DNA of 39,640 bases from Pseudomonadota bacterium (GCA_018241205.1 JAFEEI010000095.1:1-39640), one strand, 5' to 3'. Shown: positions 21,756 through 31,600, numbered from the stretch's first letter. Made by a program: numbers and translations. The notes: generated from the sequence alone by a model not told the origin.

Positions 21756-22452
21756 CTGCAACCTGATGGAACTGAAGTTCGCATCCGGCGACGGAACGGA
21801 CAATGCGGCCAATGCCACTGAAATGCAATTCAGCGGATACGGATCCGTATTCGGCAATGTGGATAGCTACGGCGACTCGGTTCAAAAAGGCGCGTTCAAG
21901 GAAACCATTCGTGAAGCGAAAAAATCAGGGATCTGGCCATCATTGTTGCTGCAACACGGTGGCTGGTTTGGTTCAGCCGAAGACATGACGCCAATCGGCA
22001 TCATCAGCGACATGGAAGAAGATGATACTGGTCTGAAAATGGATTCCATTCTTGCGGATACCCAGCGCGGCCGCGATACATACACGTTGCTGAAAATGAC
22101 CCCGCGCCCAGCAATCAACGGATTGTCTATTGGCTACATTCCGCTGGAATGGAAAGAAAACATGAAGCCGCAACCGGGTGACCCGTACCGCACATTAACA
22201 AAAATCAAGCTGATGGAATTGTCTTTGGTGACATTTCCGGCCAATACAGAAGCTCGCGTCACCTCAGTGAAAAGCGGACTCGATATCAGAATAGCCGAAA
22301 AATCCCTGTGTGATGCCGGGTTTTCTCGCAGCGAGTCAAGAGCGATCTTGGCTCGCGGTTTCAAATCCATCGCAAATCAGTGCGACGCTGACGAAGTGGA
22401 TCAATTAATAGCGCAGGTAAAGCGCAACATCGCTATTTTTTCCAACAACTAA
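21730..22452 (+). CDS. HK97-family prohead protease
   Basis: 240 residues. Conserved strands MQFSGYGSVFGNVDSYGD and KGAFKETI, the catalytic His in LLLQHGG (H76) and Ser in NGLSIGY (S133) fit this herpesvirus-assemblin-like serine protease. It trims the capsid delta domain during maturation. The start has AAGGA upstream inside the portal gene. The C-terminal helix (about 185-235) may serve as a scaffold link. Confidence 0.93.
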   Translation: MATAMQHLNCNLMELKFASGDGTDNAANATEMQFSGYGSVFGNVDSYGDSVQKGAFKETIREAKKSGIWPSLLLQHGGWFGSAEDMTPIGIISDMEEDDTGLKMDSILADTQRGRDTYTLLKMTPRPAINGLSIGYIPLEWKENMKPQPGDPYRTLTKIKLMELSLVTFPANTEARVTSVKSGLDIRIAEKSLCDAGFSRSESRAILARGFKSIANQCDADEVDQLIAQVKRNIAIFSNN

Positions 22453-22464
22453 ACGAGGAATCAA

Positions 22465-23832
22465 ATGAAATTTCTGATCAAGTCCAGATTGTGGACATTC
22501 GTTTTTGTCGCATCGGTCATGTTTGTCATCTCGACAGCCACCGGCGCGCCATTCATATCGCCGGAAATGCTGGCGCCAGCAGCTGCACTACCTTTCATGA
22601 TGGGTGACACGGCCGGAATGGGAGACCTAAAAGATTTACTTGAAAAACAGGGAAAAGCATTCTCTGATTTTAAAGAAGCGAATAATGAGCGCTTGAAAGC
22701 CATCGAATCTAAAGGCTATGCCCCGGCAGACGTTGTCGGAAAAGTCGAAAAGATTAACGAAGAACTTACACAGCTCGGCAAAGACATCGCTGAGGTGGCG
22801 AAAAAATCCAACCGCCCGGCAGTGACTGGCGGAAGCACTCTCACGCCCGAACAAGAGGAATACAAAACCGCGTTCAAAAATTTCATGCGCAAGGGCGGTG
22901 ATACCTCGCAGCTATCCGCACTTGAGCGTAAAGCGCTCGGACGTGGTTCAGATGTTGACGGCGGCGTGTTGGTACATGCCGAACTAGAAACACAGATTGA
23001 CCGCGTAGCCAGCACGGTATCGGCCATGCGGCAAGTCGCCGATGTTGTGACGATCGGTTCAATTTCTCAAAGAATGCGCGTTAAGACATCCGGTCTGATG
23101 GCGCGCTGGGTCGGAGAGAATGAAGCGGGCGGGGAAACCACTAACGCAAAATTCGCAATGATAGAAATCACTGCGGAAGAAATGGAAGCGGAACCTTGGG
23201 TATATAACGACACGCTCGAAGATTCCGATTACAACTTGGAGACGGATGTTTCCGATGAAGCAGGCATTGCATTCGCGGAAGCCGAGGGTACTGCATTTAT
23301 AACCGGCGATGGTGTGAAAAAAGCGCGCGGAATCGCAACCTATCCAATGGTTTCCAATGCCAGCTACGCCTGGGGGAAAACCGGTTACATCGCAACGGGC
23401 GTGTCCGGTGATTTTGCCGCATCGAATCCTGCCGACAAAATAATCGACCTGCTGCACTCGATGAAATCGGTTTATCGCGGCGGCGCTCAATTGATGATGG
23501 CAGATACCACGCTCGGTAAGCTGCGCCAGATCAAGGATGGTTCCGGAAATTTCTATCTGTTCAATCCTGATCCAACGGGGAATTTCTCCGGTATGGTTCT
23601 AGGGGTTCCTGTCATTATCGATGATAACGTTGCGGCAATGGGCGCGAATTCATACTCGATCGTTTACGCTAATTTCAAACGCGCATATCGTATCGTTGAC
23701 CGCCGCGGCATCACGTTGATCCGCGACAATCTGACCACGAAAGGCACCACTAAATTCAACTTCCGCAAGCGTGTAGGTGCTGGAATCAAAAATTTCGAAG
23801 CGATCAAATTCATGAAATTTGGTACCAGCTGA
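22465..23832 (+). CDS. HK97-fold major capsid protein with hydrophobic N-terminal leader
   Basis: 455 residues. The region from about 130 is the HK97 fold (GGVLVHAELETQIDRVASTVSAMRQVADVVTIGS, later GVPVIIDDNVAAMG and FRKRVGAGIKNFEAIKFMKF). Residues about 55-125 form a coiled-coil delta/scaffold segment that the prohead protease should remove. Before that lies an unusual hydrophobic leader (about 1-28, SRLWTFVFVASVMFVISTATG) like a signal anchor. The ribosome site CGAGGA supports this ATG, so the leader is probably translated. It forms the icosahedral shell. Confidence 0.93.
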   Translation: MKFLIKSRLWTFVFVASVMFVISTATGAPFISPEMLAPAAALPFMMGDTAGMGDLKDLLEKQGKAFSDFKEANNERLKAIESKGYAPADVVGKVEKINEELTQLGKDIAEVAKKSNRPAVTGGSTLTPEQEEYKTAFKNFMRKGGDTSQLSALERKALGRGSDVDGGVLVHAELETQIDRVASTVSAMRQVADVVTIGSISQRMRVKTSGLMARWVGENEAGGETTNAKFAMIEITAEEMEAEPWVYNDTLEDSDYNLETDVSDEAGIAFAEAEGTAFITGDGVKKARGIATYPMVSNASYAWGKTGYIATGVSGDFAASNPADKIIDLLHSMKSVYRGGAQLMMADTTLGKLRQIKDGSGNFYLFNPDPTGNFSGMVLGVPVIIDDNVAAMGANSYSIVYANFKRAYRIVDRRGITLIRDNLTTKGTTKFNFRKRVGAGIKNFEAIKFMKFGTS

Positions 23833-23859
23833 TATTGGCAACTAGAGACATTATCCGAT

Positions 23860-23880
23860 AACCCGCGAAAGCGGGTTTTT
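23860..23880 (+). terminator. Terminator after the capsid gene
   Basis: AACCCGC-GAAA-GCGGGTT with a GNRA tetraloop and a T tract. Probably a partial terminator or RNA-processing site between the capsid and downstream head genes. Confidence 0.85.
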
Positions 23881-23912
23881 CATTTTGATGAATCAAAATT
23901 GAGGAATGAGAA

Positions 23913-24335
23913 ATGCGTGATTTACACAATAAAATCGATCTGAAGCGTGTCATCAGCCCGGTATCTGTGGCTGATAACACCGCGCAAGTCGGCCAGATTA
24001 TCGACCGGCAAGGCTTCAAATCACTGGAATATGCGATCTTACTTGGATCTATCGCCGATGCGGACGCCACATTTACCGTGTTGCTGGAAGAAAGCGACGA
24101 TTCCAGTATGACAGGAGCAAATGCTGTCGACGATAGAGACCTGCTCGGCACCGAAGCGTTGGCCGGTTTCCAGTACGACAGCGACAACGCCTGCCGCAAG
24201 CTCGGTTACATCGGTAACAAACGGTATACGCGCCTGACAATTACCCCGGCAAATAATTCCAGCGCGGCATTGATCTGCGCGGGCGCGATCCTGGGCAATC
24301 CGGTCAGCATGCCGACAGCCAATCCGCCGGCGTAA
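23913..24335 (+). CDS. Conserved head-region protein, possible decoration protein
   Basis: 140 residues, beta-rich: AQVGQIIDRQGFKSLEYAILLGSIADADATFTVLLEESDDSSM, then RKLGYIGNKRYTRLTITPANNSSAALICAGAILGNP. This sequence type is common after capsid genes in HK97-like phages and is usually left as hypothetical. A decoration or spike role on the capsid is plausible from position and fold but unproven. A GAGGAATGAG site precedes the ATG. Confidence 0.65.
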   Translation: MRDLHNKIDLKRVISPVSVADNTAQVGQIIDRQGFKSLEYAILLGSIADADATFTVLLEESDDSSMTGANAVDDRDLLGTEALAGFQYDSDNACRKLGYIGNKRYTRLTITPANNSSAALICAGAILGNPVSMPTANPPA

Positions 24336-24345
24336 TAGTGAAACC

Positions 24346-25284
24346 ATGAACATCGTTGTTTATACGCCACCGGCAACCGAGCCGGTGACCGTTGCGGAGG
24401 TTATCATGTCCGCGCGGATCGACACGGTCAACCAAGAACCAGCGCCGGGAGCAGTCACGGTTGCGCTTGGCTCCGGCGCCGGTAATGTCGACAACGGTGT
24501 TCATCGTTATCGCGTGACATTTGTCACGGCGGACGGTGAAACACAAGGCGGTGACATCTCCGCAGCGGTAACGATTACCGATAAATCGGCGAACGGGAAA
24601 ATAGAAATCAGCGGAATACCGCTTGGCGGATCGCTGGTAACGGCACGTAAAATTTACCGCACTTCCGCAAATGGATCGATTTACCTGTTGCTGGCAATCA
24701 TCGCGAATAACACCGCAACCACGTACACCGACAACATCGCTGATGCAGACTTGGGCGCTGCTGTGCCAAGCGCCAACACAACTGGCGATCCATTGCTGAC
24801 GGGATTCATCAAATCGGCGCGCGAGGAAGCTGAAAAACTGCTGCGCCGCTATCTAATCACACAAACGCTGGATGCTTATTTGGATAGCTTCCCGGATTGC
24901 GATAGCCGCGGGAACCGCATCATTAAACTGCCGCCGCTACAATCGGTAACATCGATCACTTATATCGATACCAACGGCATTGAGCAAATGCTCGATCCAT
25001 CGCAATACCAGGTTGACGCGACAGGAACCGGACGCATCGTACCGGCATATGGTGTCGACTGGCCGTCGACGCGCGATCAGATAAATGCGGTAAAAGTGCG
25101 GTTCGTTGCTGGTTTCGGTACCGCTGCCGATGTTCCAGGGCCGGTCAAGGACTGGATAAAACGGCGCGTGAAACAGAAATACGATATGCCGGACGATGTA
25201 ATCACAGGGACCATCGTATCCGAAATGCCGCGCCAGTATGTCGATGGATTACTAGATCAATACAAAGTGAATATCTACCCATGA
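24346..25284 (+). CDS. Head-tail connector (gp6-like) with inserted beta domain
   Basis: 312 residues, longer than the usual 180-200. The connector parts are at both ends of the insertion: residues 1-26 (VVYTPPATEPVTVAEVIMSARID) and from about 149 (LLTGFIKSAREEAEKLLRRYLITQTLDAYLDSFPD, LPPLQSVTSITYIDTNGIEQMLDPSQYQVD). Between them (about 27-148) sits an extra beta-sandwich-like domain (HRYRVTFVTADGETQGGDIS, KIYRTSANGSIYLLLAIIANN) of the kind found on phage surface proteins. It links the portal to the tail; the insert may decorate the neck. Confidence 0.8.
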   Translation: MNIVVYTPPATEPVTVAEVIMSARIDTVNQEPAPGAVTVALGSGAGNVDNGVHRYRVTFVTADGETQGGDISAAVTITDKSANGKIEISGIPLGGSLVTARKIYRTSANGSIYLLLAIIANNTATTYTDNIADADLGAAVPSANTTGDPLLTGFIKSAREEAEKLLRRYLITQTLDAYLDSFPDCDSRGNRIIKLPPLQSVTSITYIDTNGIEQMLDPSQYQVDATGTGRIVPAYGVDWPSTRDQINAVKVRFVAGFGTAADVPGPVKDWIKRRVKQKYDMPDDVITGTIVSEMPRQYVDGLLDQYKVNIYP

Positions 25285-25880
25285 CAACAAAATGGACAAT
25301 ACCATCGGATCTGTGGTTTGGCGAGACCGTCGCCATCCTCGGTGCCGGGCCTGACATGACGGAAGAACTTGCGGCAAAAGCTAAGGGTTTCAAAACCATT
25401 GCTTGCAATCGTGCCATTAAATTCGCACCATGGGCGGATATGTTCGTGGCACTCGATCCGCATCACCCATTCTGGGAAGAAGCGGATAAGCTGGGGTTCA
25501 AAGGCATGCGCATCATCGGCGTTGAGCATGACGATTTTGACGCGCTGTACCTCGGAATGATGTACGAACGCGTGCAAATATCGCCACTCGAAACCATCGA
25601 AATACGCAACAATGCCATGGCCGCGATCCGCATCGCATACCTGGCCGGCGCGAATAAAATCATGCTGATCGGTTTCGATCCGGAACGCTACGAGGAAATT
25701 CACGCGCATACCGGATTTCGTGGGCTCAAACAAGGGCTCGAACAAATCATTGCCGAACTGACGGCAAACGGCGTAACCGTTGAACGCATCGATAGCAACG
25801 AACAGAAACCCGGAACAAAACCGCCGCGCCGGTCGGAAATCGATCCGAAAAAGTTTCCGCAAACTGAAGCTGCTGAATGA
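25281..25880 (+). CDS. Rossmann-like phage protein (MptE/DUF115-like)
   Basis: 199 residues. ETVAILGAGPDMTEELAAKAKGFKTIACNRAIKFAPWADMFVALDPHHPFW has a glycine-rich loop (GAGP) and the ACNRA...DMFVALDP motif seen in DUF115/MptE-like proteins, some of which are pterin pyrophosphokinases or sugar-transfer related. The second half has NNAMAAIRIAYLAGANKIMLIGFDP. It overlaps both neighbours within the head-tail joining genes, an odd place for an enzyme. The substrate is unknown. Confidence 0.6.
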   Translation: MTTKWTIPSDLWFGETVAILGAGPDMTEELAAKAKGFKTIACNRAIKFAPWADMFVALDPHHPFWEEADKLGFKGMRIIGVEHDDFDALYLGMMYERVQISPLETIEIRNNAMAAIRIAYLAGANKIMLIGFDPERYEEIHAHTGFRGLKQGLEQIIAELTANGVTVERIDSNEQKPGTKPPRRSEIDPKKFPQTEAAE

Positions 25881-26203
25881 TCATCAAACTAGACCGCCGT
25901 TGCCGCATCGAGAATCCGGTGAATTCAATCGATCCTGTCTACGGATCGAACGAAAAAACCTGGCAACTACTCGCGGTTGTTTGGTGCAACGTGCAGGATA
26001 TTCTTCCGAGCCGGTCTGAGGCGGTGAAAAACGGCCTGGTGGTTGGAACGAAACAAAAACGGCTGCGGTTCAGATACCGCGCCGATGTCGACTCATCCAT
26101 GCGCATCATGCTGGATAATGTTGCACATCAGATCGTCGGTGGCCCGGCAGAGCTTGGGCAGCATGAATACATGGAATGTGTGATTGAGGCGTATACGTCA
26201 TGA
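25877..26203 (+). CDS. Head-tail adaptor / head closure protein
   Basis: 108 residues. Short beta-barrel pattern of the SPP1 gp16/PF05521 type: IKLDRRCRIENPVNSIDPVYG, TWQLLAVVWCNVQDILPSR and RLRFRYRADVDSSMRIMLDNVAHQIVGGPAELGQHEYMECVIEAY. It seals the head below the portal. Overlaps of 4 bp on both sides place it in the joining cluster. Confidence 0.8.
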   Translation: MIIKLDRRCRIENPVNSIDPVYGSNEKTWQLLAVVWCNVQDILPSRSEAVKNGLVVGTKQKRLRFRYRADVDSSMRIMLDNVAHQIVGGPAELGQHEYMECVIEAYTS

Positions 26204-26772
26204 CGGAAATCCGCGTAAAAGGGCTGGATGAGCTGCAGAAGTTTCTGGATCAGTTTGCTGTCAACGTTCAGAACAATATTATGCGAGGCGCTCTACGTGC
26301 TGGCATGAAGGTTGTCAAAGATAAGGCCAAAATGAGTATTAAGAATCAGTCTGGTGAGTTGGCATCAGGGCTGAGAGTTTATACAAGAATTCGGGAAGGT
26401 ATTATCAGAGCATCACTTGTTACAGGTGGTTATCATGGTTATGTTGCAATGTGGGTTGAGTTCGGAACTCGCCCGCATTTGATCAAGGTTCAGGAAGAAG
26501 AAAAGAAAATAAATTATAGATTATCTGCGAAGCGTGGGAAGTTAGTTCGAGAATCCATGACAACGGTTAATCGCCGGGTGCTGATGATAGGAAACAATTT
26601 TGTTGGACCTGTTATTAAACATCCTGGTGCGAAACCTAAACCATTTTTACGTCCTGCGTTGGACACTGAAGGAACCAGGGCTGTTGTAGCTGCTGGTAAC
26701 TATATAAAAATGCGCCTAGAAAACCAGTACAAAATGGATACTTCAGATATCACCATTGAGACCGAAGAGTGA
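26200..26772 (+). CDS. HK97 gp10-like neck / tail completion protein
   Basis: 190 residues: VKGLDELQKFLDQFAVNVQNNIMRGALRAGMKVVKDKAK, then MWVEFGTRPHLIKVQ and HPGAKPKPFLRPALDTE are the family marks. It completes the tail end that meets the head. Its codons are noticeably more AT-ending than those of its neighbours, suggesting recent exchange of this gene. Confidence 0.85.
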   Translation: MTEIRVKGLDELQKFLDQFAVNVQNNIMRGALRAGMKVVKDKAKMSIKNQSGELASGLRVYTRIREGIIRASLVTGGYHGYVAMWVEFGTRPHLIKVQEEEKKINYRLSAKRGKLVRESMTTVNRRVLMIGNNFVGPVIKHPGAKPKPFLRPALDTEGTRAVVAAGNYIKMRLENQYKMDTSDITIETEE

Positions 26773-27170
26773 GCGGCGTAGCCATCATCCGCAGCATATT
26801 GGCGAGTAACGTAACGCTGACTTCCGCAATACCTGCCGATCGCATCGTTGCCGGTGTGGTGCCGATCGGTACAGAACTCCCGGCAATATCGATCACGCAA
26901 GTGAGCGGAACAGATCCGTTCAGACCGGTCAATGCACCGGGAGAAATGACACGTGAGCGTGTGCAGGTAACGGTTGAAACGAATAAATACGCGCAAGTTA
27001 AATCGCTCATGAGCATAGTGAAAGGCGCGTTTACTACCTATTCGCGCGGAACCATAAACGGTATCGTGTGCGATTCCGTCATGCAGGATAATGACGGCCC
27101 CGATTTGATGGATCCGGACACGGGAATCTACTCGCAATCTACCGATTTTATCGTGCGCTGGATTTCGTAA
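26769..27170 (+). CDS. Tail completion / DUF3168-like protein
   Basis: 133 residues from a GTG at 26769 that overlaps the previous stop (GTGA). AIIRSILASNVTLTSAIPADRIVAGVVPIGTELPAISITQVSGTDPFR, then RERVQVTVETNKYAQVKSLMSIVKGAF is the DUF3168/gp17-like pattern of tail terminators. It probably caps the tail tube. Confidence 0.75.
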   Translation: MSGVAIIRSILASNVTLTSAIPADRIVAGVVPIGTELPAISITQVSGTDPFRPVNAPGEMTRERVQVTVETNKYAQVKSLMSIVKGAFTTYSRGTINGIVCDSVMQDNDGPDLMDPDTGIYSQSTDFIVRWIS

Positions 27171-27194
27171 CATATTAAATTTTTGGTTGTAGGC

Positions 27195-27229
27195 CCCGGC
27201 CGCTGTCGCAAGACGCCGCCGGGTTTTTT
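27195..27229 (+). terminator. Terminator before the tail tube gene
   Basis: CCCGGC (27195-27200) with an inner GTC/GAC stem and GCCGGG (27218-27223), then six T's. It separates head-joining genes from tail genes. Confidence 0.8.
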
Positions 27230-27267
27230 ATTTTCTGATACTTAAAGGCGATTAAGGAGTACAAAAA

Positions 27268-27732
27268 ATGGCAGCACGTACATCAGTAACATCTATCAGC
27301 GGCGCAACGCTGGCAATTACCGCAACACTCCCTGCAACTTACGACGCGGCGGGATATGGCGCAACAACCATTATATGGACCGCAATCGGCAAGATCGACA
27401 ATATCGGAAATCACGGGGTAAAAGCGAATGTGGCCACGCATACGCCGATCGATACCGCTGTAATCACGAAAATAAAAGGATCAAAGGATTACGGTTCGAT
27501 GCAAATGAGTATGGGCTCTGTACCTACCGATGCAGGGCAAATACTGCTGAACACAGCATCCGAATCTAATAATCATTACAGCGCAAAACTAACTTATCCA
27601 GACGGAGAAATACACTACCTGGATGTTCTAGTTTCGTCGTTTGAGTATAAAGACGGTTCTGTCAACGACATCAGTGGACTGCAAGTGAATCTTGAAGTTT
27701 GTAAAAAACCGGTAGTTGTTGCGGCCACTTAA
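27268..27732 (+). CDS. Major tail tube protein
   Basis: 154 residues, beta-rich with SGATLAITATLPATYDAAGY, WTAIGKIDNIGNHG, TIKGSKDYGSMQMSMGSVPTDAGQ and the end VNDISGLQVNLEVCKKPVVV, typical for long-tailed phage tube proteins. Ribosome site AAGGAG upstream. It forms stacked hexamer rings around the tape measure. Confidence 0.85.
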   Translation: MAARTSVTSISGATLAITATLPATYDAAGYGATTIIWTAIGKIDNIGNHGVKANVATHTPIDTAVITKIKGSKDYGSMQMSMGSVPTDAGQILLNTASESNNHYSAKLTYPDGEIHYLDVLVSSFEYKDGSVNDISGLQVNLEVCKKPVVVAAT

Positions 27733-27843
27733 TAATCATGCGCGAGCAATCGCGCAACCCTGCACCGGCCGGCCTGTGTCTTCCTAGCCGTGGGGAGCGC
27801 AGGCTGGCACGGGCATTTTTAAATCTCACGGAAAGGATAAAAC

Positions 27844-28254
27844 ATGGATATCAGAAAATTTGCTGTTGCGCAAACATCAAGACTGCACTTGTGCGATGCC
27901 AACGACGATCCGATGTATGCAGATGAAGAAAAGACCCGTCCGATTACTGTCAATTTGTACGGACCAGGATCGAAACAATACGCGGGCGCCCAAGCGGCGC
28001 AAAACAATCGCATGATCGACAAGCTCAAGCGCAAAGGAAAGGCCGAGCAAACAGCCGAGCAGCGTGCGGCTGAGGCGGCGAAATTCCTCAGTGCTTGTAC
28101 CGAAAGCTGGGAAAACATGGAATACGGCGACCTGACCGGCGATGAGCTGTCGATTGCCGTATATTCCGACGTCAGCATCGGTTTCATCGCCGATCAGGTG
28201 ACAAAGCATATCGGCGACTGGGTTAATTTTACCAAGCCCTCTACGACGAACTAG
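27844..28254 (+). CDS. Tail assembly chaperone (gpG-like)
   Basis: 136 residues. Helical chaperone with KRKGKAEQTAEQRAAEAAKFLSACTESWENMEYGDLTGDE. Its last codons (VNFTKPSTTN) can be bypassed by a -1 slip on TTTT at 28227-28230 to enter the downstream frame, giving a longer G-T fusion protein. These proteins bind the tape measure and help assemble the tail. Confidence 0.85.
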   Translation: MDIRKFAVAQTSRLHLCDANDDPMYADEEKTRPITVNLYGPGSKQYAGAQAAQNNRMIDKLKRKGKAEQTAEQRAAEAAKFLSACTESWENMEYGDLTGDELSIAVYSDVSIGFIADQVTKHIGDWVNFTKPSTTN

Positions 28255-28664
28255 AACTGTTCGTCAGGCATCTGGCCTGGCTCAATGCTGTGCCGAATGA
28301 CGAGGGCGGCAAAAACAAATTATCGCGCCGCGAAGAGTTTGAAAAGCAGGATTTCGAAATTGCCGTGCCGGAGTGTGATGCGCAGTACGTTATCAAGCAC
28401 TTGCTTGATATCGGCATCACCCTCGGCGATCACGCAACGACCCATGCAGAGATCGAGAGCTACCAGCACAACATCGGTATCTGTCTCAATCCGTGGGAAG
28501 TGCTGACCATCAAACGCCTGTCGGAAACCTACTTGAACGAATCGTACAAAGCGCGCGAATTAAACGCAGAAACACCGTGGCAAGATGCACCGTACTACAT
28601 GACCAGATCCTATCGCAGCGCGATGCGCGCGAAAGCATCGATCAGAAATATGGCGAAAAACTAA
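28229..28664 (+). CDS. C-terminal part of the G-T tail chaperone made by -1 frameshift
   Basis: The frame from the slip site reads YQALYDELELFVRHLAWLN, then continues through the sequence around 28290-28664, ending RSAMRAKASIRNMAKN. It has no good start of its own (an ATG at 28290 lacks a ribosome site), and the same frame has a TAA just before the slip site, so entry by -1 shift at AAT TTT ACC is the natural explanation, as in lambda G/GT. The extension recruits the tape measure and tube protein. Confidence 0.8.
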
Positions 28665-28665
28665 A

Positions 28666-31600
28666 ATGATCGCAGGACAACTCGAAATACAACTGATGGC
28701 CAACATGGCGCGACTTGTGTCCGACATGGACAAGGCAAAAAATTATGTAGACAACGCCGTTGGTGCAATGAATCAGATTCTCGGCATGATTGGTGTTGGT
28801 TTGAGTTTTTCCGGTCTTTCTGCATTAGCGAAAGGCGTTGCTGATTCCGGCGATAAACTCAACGACCTGCGCAAGATTACCGGCATGACAGTGAACGAGC
28901 TTGGCGGTCTGGACAAAATGGCCAAGCTGAACGGCACCGATCTGGATTCCGTCGCCAAAGGCGTCGGCAATATGGCGAAAAACATGTCATCGGGTAACGA
29001 CGTTTTTAAACTAATGGGCGTCAATATCCGCGATACCAACGGCAATCTGCGTAATGCCAATCAAGTGCTACTCGATGTCGCGGGAAAATTCGAGCGCTAC
29101 GAAGATGGCGCGGCAAAATCCGCGCTGGCGAATGAACTATTCGGAAAGGCTGGCCGGGATTTGATCCCGTTGCTGAGTGAGGGCCGGGCAAAACTCGAAG
29201 AAGCTGCGGAAGCGCACCGAAAATATTCCGGATGGACGAACGAATCCGCTGAAATGGCGGATAAATTCAATGACGAAATGACAATCCTGCAAGGACGTGT
29301 TGCGGGTGTAAAGAACCGTTTTGTCATCGATCTGCTGCCAACATTGACGGACATCACAAGTGCATTCGTCAGCGCAACAGAAAGAGTTAACGGATTTTCG
29401 CTGTCCGGTAACCTCGTCAGCCCGATATTGAAAGGCATGGCGCATGCTGGATATCTGGTTTTCGATGTATTCAACGGTGTTGCTCGTTCTGTCGGCGGTG
29501 CTCTGGCGCGGGTAATGGCGCTGGCAACATTCGACTATCAAAAATATGTCGATATTGGGCAGCACGTTGACGAACTTAACGAACAATCACGAGCATCTTA
29601 CGATGCGTTTGTCGACTCGCTGTACAACGGTGACAAAGCTCTGCAAGAAACGGCTGCCAGTCAAGGAGAATTGAATAAACAACAGAAAGAGCAAGCTCCA
29701 ACGTTAGGGAAAACAGCGGCTGCACAGAAGGATGCTACAACAGAGGCGCAGCGCTTCATTGAAGCACTGCAGAAGGAAGCGCGAGAAAGCGGCGTAACCG
29801 GAACCGCATTGACGCGCTTACGTGCAGAATATCTTGGTGTGTCCGGCGCGGCTGAAGAATATATTCAAGAAATCGAACGCAAGAACCGCGCGCAGCGGCT
29901 AGAAGAAATGGCGACTCAGGACATCGTGAAAGGTCTCGAGCGCTATAAAAAGCTGAACGAAGACACTAAAACCGCCCTGGAAAAATACCAAGATCAGGTC
30001 AGGTACATTAACGAAGCGCGTGACGCTACCGACGGCACGGCCATTAGCCAAGAAACCTACAACCGAGCGCTGAAAAAAGCGCAGGAAGAATTTGACAAAA
30101 CGCGCGATACCGGCAAATCAGCGCTGAGTGATTTGGATCAATACGCCATCCAGGCCGCGAGAAATATTCAGACGTCGCTAGCCAATTTTTTATTCGATCC
30201 CTTTAATAATGGATTAAAGGGCATGGTTACCGGTGTCGCTAATGCTGTTCGCCGCATGGCATCTGAATTCGCTGCGCTAAAAATTTCTCAATCGCTAGGG
30301 TTGCAGCAACTATTCGGCGGGATTGTTGGCTCTGGTGGAGGATCAAGCTCTTCTGGTGGCTCTTCCAGCGGATCGAGCCTGCTATCTATCGCCGGCATGG
30401 GATCGAATCTCATGTCGATGATAAGCGGAGGATTCGGGATGAACAGCTTGATCGGTAGCGGGTTGACATCGATCGGCGGCAGCGGATTGCTGGGATCGTT
30501 CGGCGCCGGGTTATCAGGAGGGTCGAGTGCAGCGGCATTCATTGGCGCAGAAAGTGCAACGGCTGGGGCTGGCATGGCTGCAGGGTTGGGCGCATCTCTG
30601 GGGGCTATAGCAGGGCCTGCAGCGATTGCCGCCGCTGTTGATATGGGATTGCGCACCATTTTTGGTAATAAAAAGCTTGGTGGTGTAGCGGGTGATGTGC
30701 TCGGGTATGTGCCGATCGTTGGCACATTGATTAACGGTCTATTCGGACGCGGCCCGTTAGAGCAAAAAGAGACGCAATTAACCGGGGATGTCGGTTCAAA
30801 TGGTTTTTTAGATGCGTATTTAACAACGAACTTTAAAGCAAAGGGCGGTTTGTTTTCCGGAAGTAAGCACGATTTCGCTGGCGTAAACCTGATGACCGGT
30901 GCAGCCGAAACCGACAACGGCAAGCTGCAAGGTGTGGCGGACAGTATGGTCGAGTATGCGCAACAACTTGCGCAGCAGATCAATAATTCTGTCGGTGCGG
31001 TCAACACCAGTTTACGTAGCTTAAGCGATACACTGGGACTGAGCACGCAGCCGCTGGACGATTACCGGCACAGCATCAACCTGATCTCTGAATCCGGCAA
31101 GGCGTTGACGGACGAACAGATCGCGCAGGAAATTGCGGACATTTCCGATGAGATGGTTAAAAGTATTCTGCCTAATGTTGAAGAGTTTGCTAAATCCGGG
31201 GAAACATCTATACAAACACTATCTCGACTATCGAATGAATTCAGTGTCCTTACCAGCGCTGCCAGCCTGCTATTCGACAAGTCGGCAGATTGGTCGAAAG
31301 CGTTCGTGAGCAGTTTCGGATACGCTGACAGAACTGCGTTCATCGACAAAGCAGGGGGATCAGATGCATTCTCTTCGATGGTCTCAGGTTTTGCGCAAAA
31401 TTTCCTAACCGACGACCAGCGCATGAAGCCGGTGATCGAATCATTGATTTCGCAACGCGATGACAATGGTCTGAACAGTATCAACACGCGCGCGCAGTAC
31501 GTAAGTGCTGTTCAATCAGGAAACTTGTCAGAAGATCAATTGATCTTTCTTCTCAAAAATCAGGACACTATCAAAAGTGTGTTTGATTATATTGATCAGA

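Noticed and set aside
30288..31046. 252-residue minus-strand frame inside the tape measure gene
   Set aside because: Pro/Ala-rich antisense shadow of the Gly/Ser-rich tape measure stretch.
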